Shown: in pieces, positions 24,396-33,410 of the stretch
Layout: every line of letters starts with the position of its first letter
How positions within the stretch are numbered: the stretch's first letter is position 1
Origin: Flavobacterium sp.
GTDB taxonomy: Bacteria; Bacteroidota; Bacteroidia; Flavobacteriales; Flavobacteriaceae
Assembly (NCBI GenBank): GCA_024644655.1
Contig: JAHEHJ010000017.1
Span: forward strand, 1-33,411
Direction: 5' to 3'
DNA: 33,411 nucleotides
Translations under genes and position numbers: made by a program
Notes under the pieces: generated by a model
The model's input: the letters and a program-made list of their open reading frames with translations, nothing else
Told to the model about the DNA's origin: nothing
The model's database searches: none

Positions 24396-25428
24396 GGCTT
24401 ATATAAAGTTTAAGTTGGTTTTCTTTTATTTTTTTTGTTGTGGACATTTCTTTTAAAACGGGTGCTTTGATTCCTTCGTTTAAGAAAATGTCTCCTACAA
24501 ATACTCTCGCTTCATCCCAAAGGCATGCATCTATAAAAGTTTGAAGGGTCTTTTGTCCTCCTTCAATCAATACGGATTGAATGTTGTATTTATATAAAAT
24601 AGCAACAATTTTTTGAGATAGTTGATTATCAAAGATAACACTTTCGAAAATAAGATGATTAGTTGAAGTAAGATTTTCTTGTTCGGTAATTATTATTGTT
24701 TTGATTTTTTCATCTTTTACATGGAAGTCCCTGTTTATTTTGCCAGTTCTATCCAATATAATACGTATAGGATTTTGACCATACCAATCCCTAACATCTA
24801 ATTTAGGATTGTCATCTAAGACAGTAGTTGTGCCTACAAGTATAGCGTGTTCTTCACTTCTCCATTTGTGAACAAATTGGCGGGAATAGGTATTACTAAT
24901 CCATACAGGTTCTTGTTTGTCTTTTGATATTGGTGCTATATAGCCATCTAAACTTTCGGCCCACTTCAGTAGTATATAAGGACGTTTTTTAGTGTGATAG
25001 GTAAAAAAGCGTTTGTTGAGTTCATTGCATTCTTTCTCTAAAATGCCAACGGTAACTTTAGCCCCATGATCAATTAACCGTTTGATGCCAGTTCCGGCTA
25101 CTTGACTGTTTGGATCCATAGTTCCAATGACAACATTGGGAATATTGTGGTGAATAATCAAATCACAACAAGGTGGTGTTTTGCCGAAATGACTGCATGG
25201 TTCTAATGAAACATATATAGTAGCATTTTTTAATAAAGATTTGTCTTTAACGGAATGAATTGCATTTACTTCAGCATGAGGTTCGCCTGCTTTTTTATGC
25301 CAACCTTCACCTATGATTTTAGTATTATGCACAATAACACACCCCACTAATGGATTGGGATAGGTAGTGCCTAATCCATTTTTGGCTAACTGGATACAGC
25401 GCATAATATATTTTTCATGTATCTTCAC
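24388..25428 (-). CDS. ribD: Bifunctional riboflavin deaminase/reductase RibD
   Basis: This enzyme deaminates and then reduces the pyrimidine intermediate of riboflavin synthesis. I take GTG at 25426-25428 as start (MKIHEKYIMRC), giving 346 residues and matching the normal N-terminus. The ATG at 25446 would add a six-residue extension and lies upstream of the -7 element. The deaminase zinc site is PHAEVNAI with PCSHFGKTPPC. The reductase domain begins at RPYILLKWAESLDGYIA. Overlap by 8 nt with the HAD gene makes a ribD-HAD-yigZ operon. Confidence 0.94.
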   Translation of the reverse strand: MKIHEKYIMRCIQLAKNGLGTTYPNPLVGCVIVHNTKIIGEGWHKKAGEPHAEVNAIHSVKDKSLLKNATIYVSLEPCSHFGKTPPCCDLIIHHNIPNVVIGTMDPNSQVAGTGIKRLIDHGAKVTVGILEKECNELNKRFFTYHTKKRPYILLKWAESLDGYIAPISKDKQEPVWISNTYSRQFVHKWRSEEHAILVGTTTVLDDNPKLDVRDWYGQNPIRIILDRTGKINRDFHVKDEKIKTIIITEQENLTSTNHLIFESVIFDNQLSQKIVAILYKYNIQSVLIEGGQKTLQTFIDACLWDEARVFVGDIFLNEGIKAPVLKEMSTTKKIKENQLKLYISHD

Positions 25429-25432
25429 AGCA

Positions 25433-25440
25433 CAAAAATA
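25433..25440 (-). promoter_or_regulatory. -7 element of ribD, next to the GTG start
   Basis: The minus strand reads TATTTTTG (TAnnTTTG). The predicted start is at about 25428, the proposed GTG itself, implying a leaderless or near-leaderless mRNA. No -33 TTG is visible. Confidence 0.45.
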
Positions 25441-25446
25441 AGACAT

Positions 25447-25454
25447 TACTTTTA
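25447..25454 (+). promoter_or_regulatory. -7-like element of the GNAT-prmC operon
   Basis: TACTTTTA matches seven of eight consensus bases and ends 2 nt before the ATG at 25457, again implying a very short or absent leader. Confidence 0.35.
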
Positions 25455-25456
25455 GA

Positions 25457-25942
25457 ATGGATGGTATAATAATTAGAGAAATTAAGCCAGAAGATAATGC
25501 ACATATAGCTGCTGTAATTAGAGAGGTTTTTATTTCAGATGATTATCCAAAAACAGGAACAGCATTTGCTGACTTGCAATTGGATTTTATGTTTCAAACC
25601 TATGATGCACCTAGAGCTCAATATTATGTTGTTGAAATTAATGGTGAAATTGTAGGTGGATCTGGAGTAAGTCAATTGCAAAACACCACTGATAATATCT
25701 GTGAATTACAAAAAATGTATTTTTTGAAAAGAGCAAGGGGAAGAGGTATTGGTTTTCAAATGATACAAAAATGTTTGGCAAAAGCTATTGATTTTGGCTT
25801 TGAAAAATGTTACTTAGAAACCTTACCCGAAATGGAAATTGCACAAAATTTATATAAAAAAATGGGTTTTGAATACCTTTGTGAACCTCTAGGAAATACC
25901 GGTCATCCAACTTGTCCAGTATGGATGATAAAAGAATTATAA
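25457..25942 (+). CDS. GNAT family N-acetyltransferase
   Basis: This 161-residue GNAT domain has IIREIKPEDNAHIAAVIREVF at the start and the acetyl-CoA loop LKRARGRGIGFQMI (about 92-105, R-G-R-G-I-G), then CYLETLPEMEIAQNLYKKMGFEYL. The acceptor is unknown. It is divergent from ribD with 28 bp between starts. Its stop TAA is followed directly by the prmC ATG (TAAATG), so the two are one transcript. Confidence 0.9.
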   Translation: MDGIIIREIKPEDNAHIAAVIREVFISDDYPKTGTAFADLQLDFMFQTYDAPRAQYYVVEINGEIVGGSGVSQLQNTTDNICELQKMYFLKRARGRGIGFQMIQKCLAKAIDFGFEKCYLETLPEMEIAQNLYKKMGFEYLCEPLGNTGHPTCPVWMIKEL

Positions 25943-26791
25943 ATGCGACTTAAACACTATAAAACAACTTTTCTACAAGAGCTTTCTGGTTTGTATGACG
26001 AACTAGAAATTGAAAGTTTCTTTTATCTTATTTTAGAGAGTTTTCATCAAAAGAAACGAATTGATTTGGCTTTACATCCTGAAATGGAAATGGATGCACT
26101 GCAGTTGTTGCGCTGGGAAAGCGTTTTGGAAGCTTTAAAAAAACAAAAACCTATACAATATATACTAGGGGCAACAGAGTTTTATGGACTTCCTATGTTG
26201 GTTAATGAAAATGTTTTGATTCCACGTCCTGAAACCGAAGAGTTAGTTGCATTAATACTTCGAAATTGTGATTCAAATGCTGAACTTGCTATTTTAGATA
26301 TTGGTACAGGTAGTGGTTGTATACCCATTGCTATTAAAACAAATTTATCTAAGGCAACTGTTACTGCAATAGATGTTTCTGAAAAAGCATTAGTTACAGC
26401 TCAAAACAATGCGATTCTGAATAAGGTTGATGTTGCTTTTGTTTTAACTGATATTTTGAAAACAAATGATTTGGGGCAGAAGTTTGATGTGATTGTTTCT
26501 AATCCACCTTATGTTCGTCATTTGGAAAAGAGTGAACTTAAATTGAATGTATTGGGTTTTGAACCTCATTTAGCCTTGTTTGTTGCAGACGATGATCCCT
26601 TAGTGTTTTATCGAAAGATAGTTGAATTGGCAACTAAAAACTTGAATCCAAATGGAAGGTTGTTTTTTGAAATCAATCAGTATTTAGGGGCTGAAACTTT
26701 ACGATTATTTGAAGGAAATGGATTTAACACCATTGAATTACACAAAGATATCTATGGCAACGATAGGATGATATCTGCTATTTATTCGTAA
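25943..26791 (+). CDS. prmC: Release factor glutamine N5-methyltransferase PrmC (HemK)
   Basis: This enzyme methylates the Gln of the GGQ motif in RF1/RF2. The product is 282 residues. The N-terminal helical domain includes QKPIQYILGATEFYGLPMLVNENVLIPRPETEEL. The SAM motif is LDIGTGSGCIPIA and the catalytic-type motif VSNPPYV. No gap separates it from the GNAT gene. Its last 10 nt overlap the convergent permease gene. Confidence 0.95.
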   Translation: MRLKHYKTTFLQELSGLYDELEIESFFYLILESFHQKKRIDLALHPEMEMDALQLLRWESVLEALKKQKPIQYILGATEFYGLPMLVNENVLIPRPETEELVALILRNCDSNAELAILDIGTGSGCIPIAIKTNLSKATVTAIDVSEKALVTAQNNAILNKVDVAFVLTDILKTNDLGQKFDVIVSNPPYVRHLEKSELKLNVLGFEPHLALFVADDDPLVFYRKIVELATKNLNPNGRLFFEINQYLGAETLRLFEGNGFNTIELHKDIYGNDRMISAIYS

Positions 26792-28026
26792 CGCAATGCT
26801 TCAATTGGGTCTAATTGTGAGGCTTTTATCGCAGGGTAGAGCCCCGATACCAAAGCCACAAGAAAACTGGTAGTAAATGCGGCCATGATTGCTTTCCAAG
26901 GAATGACAAATGTCCAACCCGCGGCAGAACATATAAGATATCCAATGAATATCCCAAAAATAATTCCTAGGATACCTCCTAATTGACCAATGGTTAGTGT
27001 TTCAATAAAAAACTGAATAGCTATGGTTCTTTTTTTAGCACCCAATGCTTTTCTAACCCCAATTTCACGCGTGCGTTCTGTTACAGAGACAATCATGATA
27101 TTCATCAATGCAATGGATGATCCCAATATAGTGATGATTCCCATTATCCAAGCTGATTTGCCCAAAAAACCAGTGATTTCAGCAATTCTATTTATTAAAT
27201 CATCACTTCGTGAAATGGAAAAATTAGAATCCTCAACTGGGTTTAGCTTTCTAACTTTTCGCATGGTTATCAAAGCATTGTCAACAGCTTCGTTTAGTAA
27301 TTCTTTTCTTTCCACCATAGTGCTCAAGGCATAATTGATATTGGGAATAGTGAAAAGAGATCGCGCTACTTGTATAGGTATTAATACTCGTAAATCTTGG
27401 CTATTCCCAAAAGTAGATCCTTTTTCTTTAAGTACCCCAATCACTCTGAATTTGGAGCCTCTTATTGAAATAATTTTGTCAATAGGATTGGTATCTTTGA
27501 AAAGTCCTTTAGTAGCAAAATCCGAACCCAAAATGCAAGAGTATACATTGTTTGATATGTCAAATACATTAAAATTTCTACCTTTTGTAACTTCAAGTCC
27601 CGAGTTCGTAGTATAATACTCATCTACCCCCAAAACTGTAATTTCGGGATCTGTTTTTTGATTTTCGTATTTTACTTCGGCAGTTGATGTAGCCGAAAAA
27701 GAGATAGAGGTTTGTGTTAAAGGATAATTGTATAATGCTTTGAATGCTTTAGCCTCTGAAAAAGTAATTACAGGGTTTATTTTTTCAACTTCATCGCCAC
27801 CATGTTCTCTACTTCTAGATTCATATTGATTTATATTAAAGGTATTGGAACCCATAGAGGCAAAACTGGAATTTAAATTATAATCTATTGCCGTTACTAT
27901 AGTTAAAATCCCAACTAAGGCTGTGATTCCTATGGCAATAATGATAACTGTAAGGATGGTACGAAGTAATTGAGTTCGTATCGATCCTAAAGCTATTTTA
28001 ATATTTTCTCGTAATAATCCAATCAT
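26782..28026 (-). CDS. MacB/FtsX-type ABC transporter permease
   Basis: This 414-residue permease has one transmembrane helix near residues 20-45, a large extracytoplasmic MacB-like domain (about 50-285) and three helices at the C-terminus. The FtsX domain carries the motif MIVSVTERTREIGVRKALGAKKRTI and ends SGLYPAIKASQLDPIEALRYE. Such permeases work in tripartite or lipoprotein-type export, usually with a separate or fused ATPase. Neither ATPase nor membrane-fusion gene is in the window. Confidence 0.92.
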   Translation of the reverse strand: MIGLLRENIKIALGSIRTQLLRTILTVIIIAIGITALVGILTIVTAIDYNLNSSFASMGSNTFNINQYESRSREHGGDEVEKINPVITFSEAKAFKALYNYPLTQTSISFSATSTAEVKYENQKTDPEITVLGVDEYYTTNSGLEVTKGRNFNVFDISNNVYSCILGSDFATKGLFKDTNPIDKIISIRGSKFRVIGVLKEKGSTFGNSQDLRVLIPIQVARSLFTIPNINYALSTMVERKELLNEAVDNALITMRKVRKLNPVEDSNFSISRSDDLINRIAEITGFLGKSAWIMGIITILGSSIALMNIMIVSVTERTREIGVRKALGAKKRTIAIQFFIETLTIGQLGGILGIIFGIFIGYLICSAAGWTFVIPWKAIMAAFTTSFLVALVSGLYPAIKASQLDPIEALRYE

Positions 28027-28164
28027 ATCCCTAATTTGACACTAAAATACATCATTTGTTACAAGAATATTGATAAGTAAGTATAAAATAGTTTTAAAAA
28101 ATAAGATATTTGCACTGCAATAGCAAATGGAGTGTTTGTTATCCTTAATTCACAGATTTTAATA

Positions 28165-29523
28165 ATGGCACAAAAACCAAGTATTCCAAAAGGGACCCGA
28201 GATTTTTCACCTATTGAAGTAGCAAAGCGTAATTATATTATTGCTATTATGCGTACTCATTTTGAAAAGTTTGGTTATCAACCAATTGAAACACCTTCCT
28301 TTGAAAACTCAGACACATTAATGGGTAAGTATGGTGAAGAAGGAGATCGTTTGATTTTTAAAATTTTGAACTCGGGGGATTATCTTGATAAAGTGCCTGC
28401 AGAGGAATTGCAGACAGTAAATTATAAAAAACTAACCAGCAAAATTTCAGAGAAAGCATTGCGATATGACCTGACAGTGCCCTTTGCACGGTATGTGGTA
28501 CAACACCAAAGCGAGATTGATTTTCCTTTTAAAAGATATCAAATACAACCAGTATGGCGTGCCGATCGTCCTCAAAAAGGAAGATTTAGAGAGTTCTACC
28601 AATGCGATGCAGATGTCGTTGGTTCTACATCTTTGTGGCAAGAAGTTGAATTGATCCAATTGTATGATGCTGTATTTGCAACCTTAGGATTGAATGGTGT
28701 TACTATTAAAATTAATAATCGAAAAATACTTTCAGGTATTGCTGAGGTTATAGGTGCTTCTGATAAATTGATTGATTTTACCGTAGCGTTAGATAAGCTC
28801 GATAAAATAGGTGAAGAAGGTGTTAAGAAGGAAATGATTGAAAAAGGAATTACTGAAACGGCACTTGAAAAAGTTCAAGTTTTATTTGATTTTAGAGGTT
28901 CGTTGTCAGAAAAGCTAGAGCAATTATCAACCTTACTTGAGACTTCCAAGGAAGGATTGAAAGGGATTGAGGAACTGAAATTTATCTGTGAAAATGTCAA
29001 TAACCTTGGCCTACAAAAAGCACAATTGGATTTGGATGTTACATTAGCTCGAGGGCTAAACTATTATACGGGTGCTATCTTTGAAGTGGTTGCTCCGGCA
29101 GGTGTAGCAATGGGTTCAATAGGAGGTGGAGGTCGTTATGATGACTTAACAGGGATTTTTGGTTTGAAAAATATGAGTGGAGTAGGGATTTCTTTTGGAT
29201 TAGATCGTATTTACTTAGTCTTGGAAGAATTGAACTTGTTTCCTGAAACAGTTACCGCTACTACTCAAGTTTTGTTTCTAAACAATGGCGACCAAAACGC
29301 ATTCGAAGCAATGAAAGCCATTACTATTTTGCGCCAACAAAACTTTAAAGCGGAATTGTACCCAGAGGCAGCCAAGATTGACAAACAATTTAAATATGCC
29401 GAACGCCGAAATATTCCTTTTGTAGTAAAAGAAATAGTAGGCGATCAGTTTATAGTGAAGAGCTTAGTTTCCGGAGCACAAGAGACTTTAACCTTGTCTG
29501 GTGTCTTAGATAAATTGTCCTAG
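28165..29523 (+). CDS. hisS: Histidyl-tRNA synthetase
   Basis: This class II synthetase has 452 residues from the ATG at 28165 ([16 protein letters not shown]); the upstream in-frame ATG would add 11 residues without family support. Motif 1 region is [12 protein letters not shown], followed by [13 protein letters not shown]. Motif 2 is [23 protein letters not shown]. The histidine-specific [14 protein letters not shown] and motif 3 [12 protein letters not shown] with [12 protein letters not shown] follow. A C-terminal anticodon domain starts near 360. A near-consensus -7 (GATATTTG, about 28105-28112) lies upstream. Confidence 0.97.
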   Translation: MAQKPSIPKGTRDFSPIEVAKRNYIIAIMRTHFEKFGYQPIETPSFENSDTLMGKYGEEGDRLIFKILNSGDYLDKVPAEELQTVNYKKLTSKISEKALRYDLTVPFARYVVQHQSEIDFPFKRYQIQPVWRADRPQKGRFREFYQCDADVVGSTSLWQEVELIQLYDAVFATLGLNGVTIKINNRKILSGIAEVIGASDKLIDFTVALDKLDKIGEEGVKKEMIEKGITETALEKVQVLFDFRGSLSEKLEQLSTLLETSKEGLKGIEELKFICENVNNLGLQKAQLDLDVTLARGLNYYTGAIFEVVAPAGVAMGSIGGGGRYDDLTGIFGLKNMSGVGISFGLDRIYLVLEELNLFPETVTATTQVLFLNNGDQNAFEAMKAITILRQQNFKAELYPEAAKIDKQFKYAERRNIPFVVKEIVGDQFIVKSLVSGAQETLTLSGVLDKLS

Positions 29524-29573
29524 TTAGAAATAGTAGTAATAACATATTTTAGTATAAAGAATTGAAGTTTAGA

Positions 29574-32500
29574 TTAATCTAGAATGGCTATTTTTTTGCT
29601 AAAACTTCCATTATCAGTATCTACTTTAATGATATAGTTACCCGAATTTATTTTGGGAACTGCTAATTGCAATTCTGAATTAAGGGTAGCTTCTGTCAAA
29701 TTAGAAATACTTTGTCCTAAAATATTGTAAAGAACAACCGATTTTATAGTGGAATTCAAATGGTTCGTAATCGTAATTAAATGGTCACTTTGTGAGTGAA
29801 CTATAGATAAACCATTTGTTGGGTCAAAGTTGACTGTACTTAAATTCGTTCCAATGAATCGCAACGAAAAACGATTGTCATAATTGCCTGCAGCTAGTGG
29901 GATTTCTAAAGCATTTTCTTTAATGTTATAGTCAAATCCAGTAACTGCATCATGGATGATTAGCGGTAGGTCTTGAGGAACATTCTCAGTTGCATCTATT
30001 GAAAATTTAACTATACCATCAGTGGTAGTTGTAACGCCTAACGGGAAGGTGTCAGTGCTATTGAAATAGCCTTCTCCAAGAATGTTTAACCGTTGACTTT
30101 GTTTTATAAAACACATATCATCGGGATGGTTTTCCATCATTAATGCGTCATAACCATTGTCAATAGTACTAGTAGCATTTTCATTCATATAACCTAATAA
30201 TAGTTGTCTATGAAATTGTTCAGCCGAATCAAATCCTAATCTTAATTTCATGAATGGTTCGTCACTAAATGCATCTTCTGAATTATCAAATTCATTTTCC
30301 GAGGCGGTTACTATTGTATTGGTTTTGAATAAGGTATTGGACTGTGTGTTGGTCTCTTTTACAAACAATCTTTGACTATTTTTGAATAGAATTTCACCAC
30401 CTGTTGTAGTGCCTTTTACAAAAAATCCTTGCCCAACAGGGATAAAACGATTGGGTAATCGAGTACTTGAATTAGCGTTGAAATCTTGAGAACTGTAAAC
30501 AGGTGGAGTGCCACCCACTAAAGTTCTTGTGGCATAACCTCCTTTATAAAGCTCTGAACTGTGTGAATTATTAAATTCAAAATGTTGCCAAAAATATAAG
30601 GTTCCTTTTATAGTGTTTATGTTGTCTGTAATGAATGCATTGGCATCTATTGAAGACGGATAGGGATTACCACATAAATTTAGATTGTTTGGGGATACAA
30701 TACAAGAAATAGTACCATTGTTTGGTTTGCCTACAAAGGTGTAATTTTGTGTTGGAGTAGACGCGTTACTGCCTTTCATGGTGAATCCTTCCCCTGGCAT
30801 TAAGATGCCGTTTTCGCCTATTGTACTCCAATTTGCGTAATTATTACTTAAATTTTGGAATTTGAATAACCAATAGCTACTCAAAGTAATTGGGTTTCCA
30901 GCCATACTATTAATGTCATTTGTCCAAATAATATTTTGAATTTCATTGGGGTCAGTTCCATCTTTTAATACACTTGCAACGCTATATCCACTATTATTAG
31001 TGCTGTTGGTTGATGTGCTTACTGGCGAAGACCAGTAGTTAAAATTGTATTTATTAGCCTGTCCTTCTTGGTCTCGTTCTATTATTCCGATACCGCTGCT
31101 ATCATAATCACTATTTTCAACTTGAATCAATTGCGATTTTCCTACTAAGTCTAGTTTTCCATCCAATTTAAAATAATGGGTAATTTCAACTTTACTGTTA
31201 TTCGATGCAGAATAGGTGTTGTTGGCTACGTATAGGGCTAAAAGTATTTTGTTTCCTGTTGATGTAATATTGTTGTTGGTTTGAACGATATTCCATTCAA
31301 TTGAGTTTGCGGGGTTAGTTATCGAGCGGCTAAATGGGAGAGGTTGTATAGCGCCATTTTCCCAAATAGCAGGGTCATTCCATGAACCGTTTTGAATCGT
31401 TACATAGGGCATTGGAGCGGTTTGAAATTCAATATTCCCATCATTACTATTTAAAATACCTCTATTATTGTTGTTAGAGTCATCATTAATATAGGTTCCA
31501 ATAAATGAATTCATAGAGTAGTAAGCAATCAAATTGGCCCAATCTAAAGTTCCAATTTCGTTTTTAGTGATTGAATTTGGAATAATAGAGCCTTTAGTTT
31601 TTGAATTATCTTCTACGATTTCTTGATTTATTATGAATCGAATTTGCTCCGTACTCAATACGGTATTCCATAGGCGATATTCATCTATTTCGCCTTTAAA
31701 ATAATTTCGAATATCAGTTTCGTTTCTGTATTCTGCACCAATGGAAAAGATATTGTTTGTATTGATTGGCGCATTAGTAGCAATACTAGAATCAAATACA
31801 CCATCTATATATAGATATATTTTAGAACCATTGTAGGTGAATTCAATATTGTGCCATTCCTCATTTGGAAGTGCAGTATTGGATGTTAATGTTGTGCCCC
31901 CCGTCCAATTGATGTTTATTTTGTTGTCATTGGAAAGGAATATTTTATAACCAGTAGCGCCATTGTATTTTGAAGCAATAGTTCGTGCACTTGAGTTGGC
32001 ATCTGTGCCATTGGATTTTAGCCAAAACATAAGAGAGAATTGATTCGGCAAATTATTAGCATTTCCTATTTCTAATACGTCATCTGTTCCGTTTAAATTT
32101 AAACTTCTTGCCGCAACAGTTTCGTGTGCAACTCCAAAAGTAAAGAATTCGGTTGCTGTGAAATTATATGCTACCTCAAATCGGTTTTCATTAGAGGAAA
32201 GTGCCACCGTTTTTACATTCAAAGAAAATGAGCTATTGTTGCTTATAACCATTACATACGTATCGTTTCCAGAAAGTGTAGGTAGACTTGAAAGTAAGGT
32301 GGCGTCAAATGATATTTTGCTGATACCTAATTCTGTGTCTGATTCTGCTATTTTCCATTTTTTCTCTAAAATGTCTGTATACGTTATGATGTTCGTAGCT
32401 TCGTCTATAACTGTTTTTAATTTTTTGATTCCGTTATTTGAAGAGGCAGTACTGCTCCCCCAAAGTAAGTAGCCATCGTTGGTACTTGGTATATCATTGG

Positions 32501-32645
32501 TGCTTAATTCGAATGGTTTAAATTCCTTTTGAAGGGTAGTCTGTATCTTAAAAGATTTTAAATCTTGACTATTCATTTTGGTTATAGGAACCAAATAGGT
32601 TAATAATAGCAAGAGAGTGCCGGGTAGTACAAATAGATTTTTCAT
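29574..32645 (-). CDS. Large T9SS-secreted protein with LamG-type domain
   Basis: This 1023-residue extracellular protein has a signal peptide at 1-27 (LFVLPGTLLLLL to NSQ). A concanavalin/LamG-like domain spans about 181-345 (SLNLNGTDDVLEIGNA, NEEWHNIEFTYNGSKIYLYIDG, FKGEIDEYRLWNTVLS). A long beta-rich Asn/Thr/Ser-rich region follows, with the flavobacterial phrase NLCGNPYPSSIDANAF. The last 80 residues are a type A T9SS sorting domain (VVLYNILGQSISNL, SGNYIIKV and the end KKIAILD). LamG domains bind glycans or proteins, so adhesion or polysaccharide contact is plausible. I see no catalytic domain. It is monocistronic. Confidence 0.92.
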   Translation of the reverse strand: MKNLFVLPGTLLLLLTYLVPITKMNSQDLKSFKIQTTLQKEFKPFELSTNDIPSTNDGYLLWGSSTASSNNGIKKLKTVIDEATNIITYTDILEKKWKIAESDTELGISKISFDATLLSSLPTLSGNDTYVMVISNNSSFSLNVKTVALSSNENRFEVAYNFTATEFFTFGVAHETVAARSLNLNGTDDVLEIGNANNLPNQFSLMFWLKSNGTDANSSARTIASKYNGATGYKIFLSNDNKININWTGGTTLTSNTALPNEEWHNIEFTYNGSKIYLYIDGVFDSSIATNAPINTNNIFSIGAEYRNETDIRNYFKGEIDEYRLWNTVLSTEQIRFIINQEIVEDNSKTKGSIIPNSITKNEIGTLDWANLIAYYSMNSFIGTYINDDSNNNNRGILNSNDGNIEFQTAPMPYVTIQNGSWNDPAIWENGAIQPLPFSRSITNPANSIEWNIVQTNNNITSTGNKILLALYVANNTYSASNNSKVEITHYFKLDGKLDLVGKSQLIQVENSDYDSSGIGIIERDQEGQANKYNFNYWSSPVSTSTNSTNNSGYSVASVLKDGTDPNEIQNIIWTNDINSMAGNPITLSSYWLFKFQNLSNNYANWSTIGENGILMPGEGFTMKGSNASTPTQNYTFVGKPNNGTISCIVSPNNLNLCGNPYPSSIDANAFITDNINTIKGTLYFWQHFEFNNSHSSELYKGGYATRTLVGGTPPVYSSQDFNANSSTRLPNRFIPVGQGFFVKGTTTGGEILFKNSQRLFVKETNTQSNTLFKTNTIVTASENEFDNSEDAFSDEPFMKLRLGFDSAEQFHRQLLLGYMNENATSTIDNGYDALMMENHPDDMCFIKQSQRLNILGEGYFNSTDTFPLGVTTTTDGIVKFSIDATENVPQDLPLIIHDAVTGFDYNIKENALEIPLAAGNYDNRFSLRFIGTNLSTVNFDPTNGLSIVHSQSDHLITITNHLNSTIKSVVLYNILGQSISNLTEATLNSELQLAVPKINSGNYIIKVDTDNGSFSKKIAILD

Positions 32646-32671
32646 ATCTGGGGATCTATGAATTATTACTG

Positions 32672-32688
32672 GTGAAGAATTACTTCAC
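32672..32688. repeat. Hairpin in the leader of the LamG/T9SS gene
   Basis: GTGAAG (32672-32677) and CTTCAC (32683-32688) flank a 5-nt loop, near the predicted 5' end of the mRNA. It could stabilise the transcript or serve as an operator. Confidence 0.35.
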
Positions 32689-32705
32689 GGAATGATTTGA
32701 CACTT

Positions 32706-32713
32706 CAAAAGTA
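32706..32713 (-). promoter_or_regulatory. -7 element of the LamG/T9SS gene
   Basis: The minus strand reads TACTTTTG, a perfect consensus, with a predicted start near 32701 and a leader of about 55 nt. No spaced -33 TTG is visible. Confidence 0.5.
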
Positions 32714-33019
32714 CTATTATAGTTTTATATACTCGTTAAAAAGCATATATAATCGATGAAATGCATAATAAGTGAAATAATAAAAGTAAATAACCTACAA
32801 AATAATCAAGATTGATTTAAAAAACGACTTGTAGTTTTATACTTGCTAATCAGAACGTTGGAGTTTTTTAATTTATGGCATTTCTTATTTGAACTATTTT
32901 AGTTTGCTACAAGCATAAATTTTTTTAAATGTCAATATCAATATTAAAATTTATATTCATCAGGCTCTTTTAAATGGGCGTTATATGTGCTCTGAATTCG
33001 CAATAAATACAACTTAAAA
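32714..33019. other. Gene-free AT-rich stretch left of the tandem array
   Basis: No open frame with a plausible start, and no RNA gene or mobile-element ends, is visible on either strand. Together with the array and the stretch to 33411 it makes 766 bp without a gene, unusual for this tightly packed window. Confidence 0.6.
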
Positions 33020-33107
33020 AAATCACCATGGTCTTTTTTGTAAATCACCATGGTGTTTTGAGCAAATCACCATGGTCTTTTAAGCAAATCACCATGGTGA
33101 TTTAAAT
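33020..33107. repeat. Four tandem 22-bp units with AAATCACCATGGT block
   Basis: The block AAATCACCATGGT starts at 33020, 33042, 33064 and 33086, exactly 22 bp apart and without a mismatch. The other nine bases vary: all are T-rich, and units 2 and 3 both end in AGC. The fourth unit completes an 18-bp perfect palindrome, AAATCACCATGGTGATTT (33086-33103). Unit 2 keeps the inner 10-bp palindrome CACCATGGTG; units 1 and 3 have C in place of G and keep only ACCATGGT. The spacing is about two helical turns, so proteins bound to each unit would lie on one face. Confidence 0.95.
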
Positions 33108-33293
33108 AAACAGTCAGGACTCTATTTTTGATTAGTATAGCATTAAGTTTTAAAGTGAAGTTTCTTTTTTTATTAACCTAGGTGTATAGGTGTTTGAATA
33201 GTGCTTTTGGCTTGATAAAAAGGCAAATTTGTTTGGTGTTAAATGTAAGGTGCTGTTACAGATTGATATATATTAGGTCAATAAAGTAACTAC

Positions 33294-33301
33294 TAGATTT
33301 G
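33294..33301 (+). promoter_or_regulatory. Possible -7 element upstream of the final terminator
   Basis: TAGATTTG matches TAnnTTTG. It is about 75-110 nt upstream of the hairpin at 33381-33403, so a short non-coding transcript is possible. No -33 TTG at the right distance. Confidence 0.2.
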
Positions 33302-33372
33302 GATTGTATAATTTTAGCAGTTTACTTGTAAAAGGTTGAAATATAGACCATATAAAAGTAGCGATATAGCAT

Positions 33373-33410
33373 AAAAAAAAGGTTTTAGAAGTGCTCTAAA
33401 ACCTTTTTTT
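33373..33410. terminator. Bidirectional terminator at the right edge
   Basis: A 9-bp perfect stem (33381-33389 with 33395-33403) has a 5-nt loop, eight A on the left (33373-33380) and seven T on the right (33404-33410). It can stop a minus-strand gene entering from beyond the window and any plus-strand transcript from the gene-free stretch. Confidence 0.85.

Noticed and set aside
27335..27616. Plus-strand frames inside the MacB-type permease
   Set aside because: They mirror a continuous permease reading frame with clear domain motifs and lack start signals.
28108..28128. Operator or hairpin upstream of hisS (ATTTGC / GCAAAT)
   Set aside because: The 6-bp AT-rich arms overlap the -7-like element and could easily arise by chance. 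No T-box or histidine leader peptide is visible.
29570..29581. Terminator between hisS and the LamG gene
   Set aside because: TAGATTAATCTA is a perfect 12-bp palindrome, but it has no loop, is AT-rich and has no T run, so it is not a convincing terminator.
33020..33107. CRISPR array
   Set aside because: The repeated block is only 13 bases and the variable part 9 bases, far too short for repeats and spacers, and the variable parts are T-rich and similar to one another. No cas gene is present.
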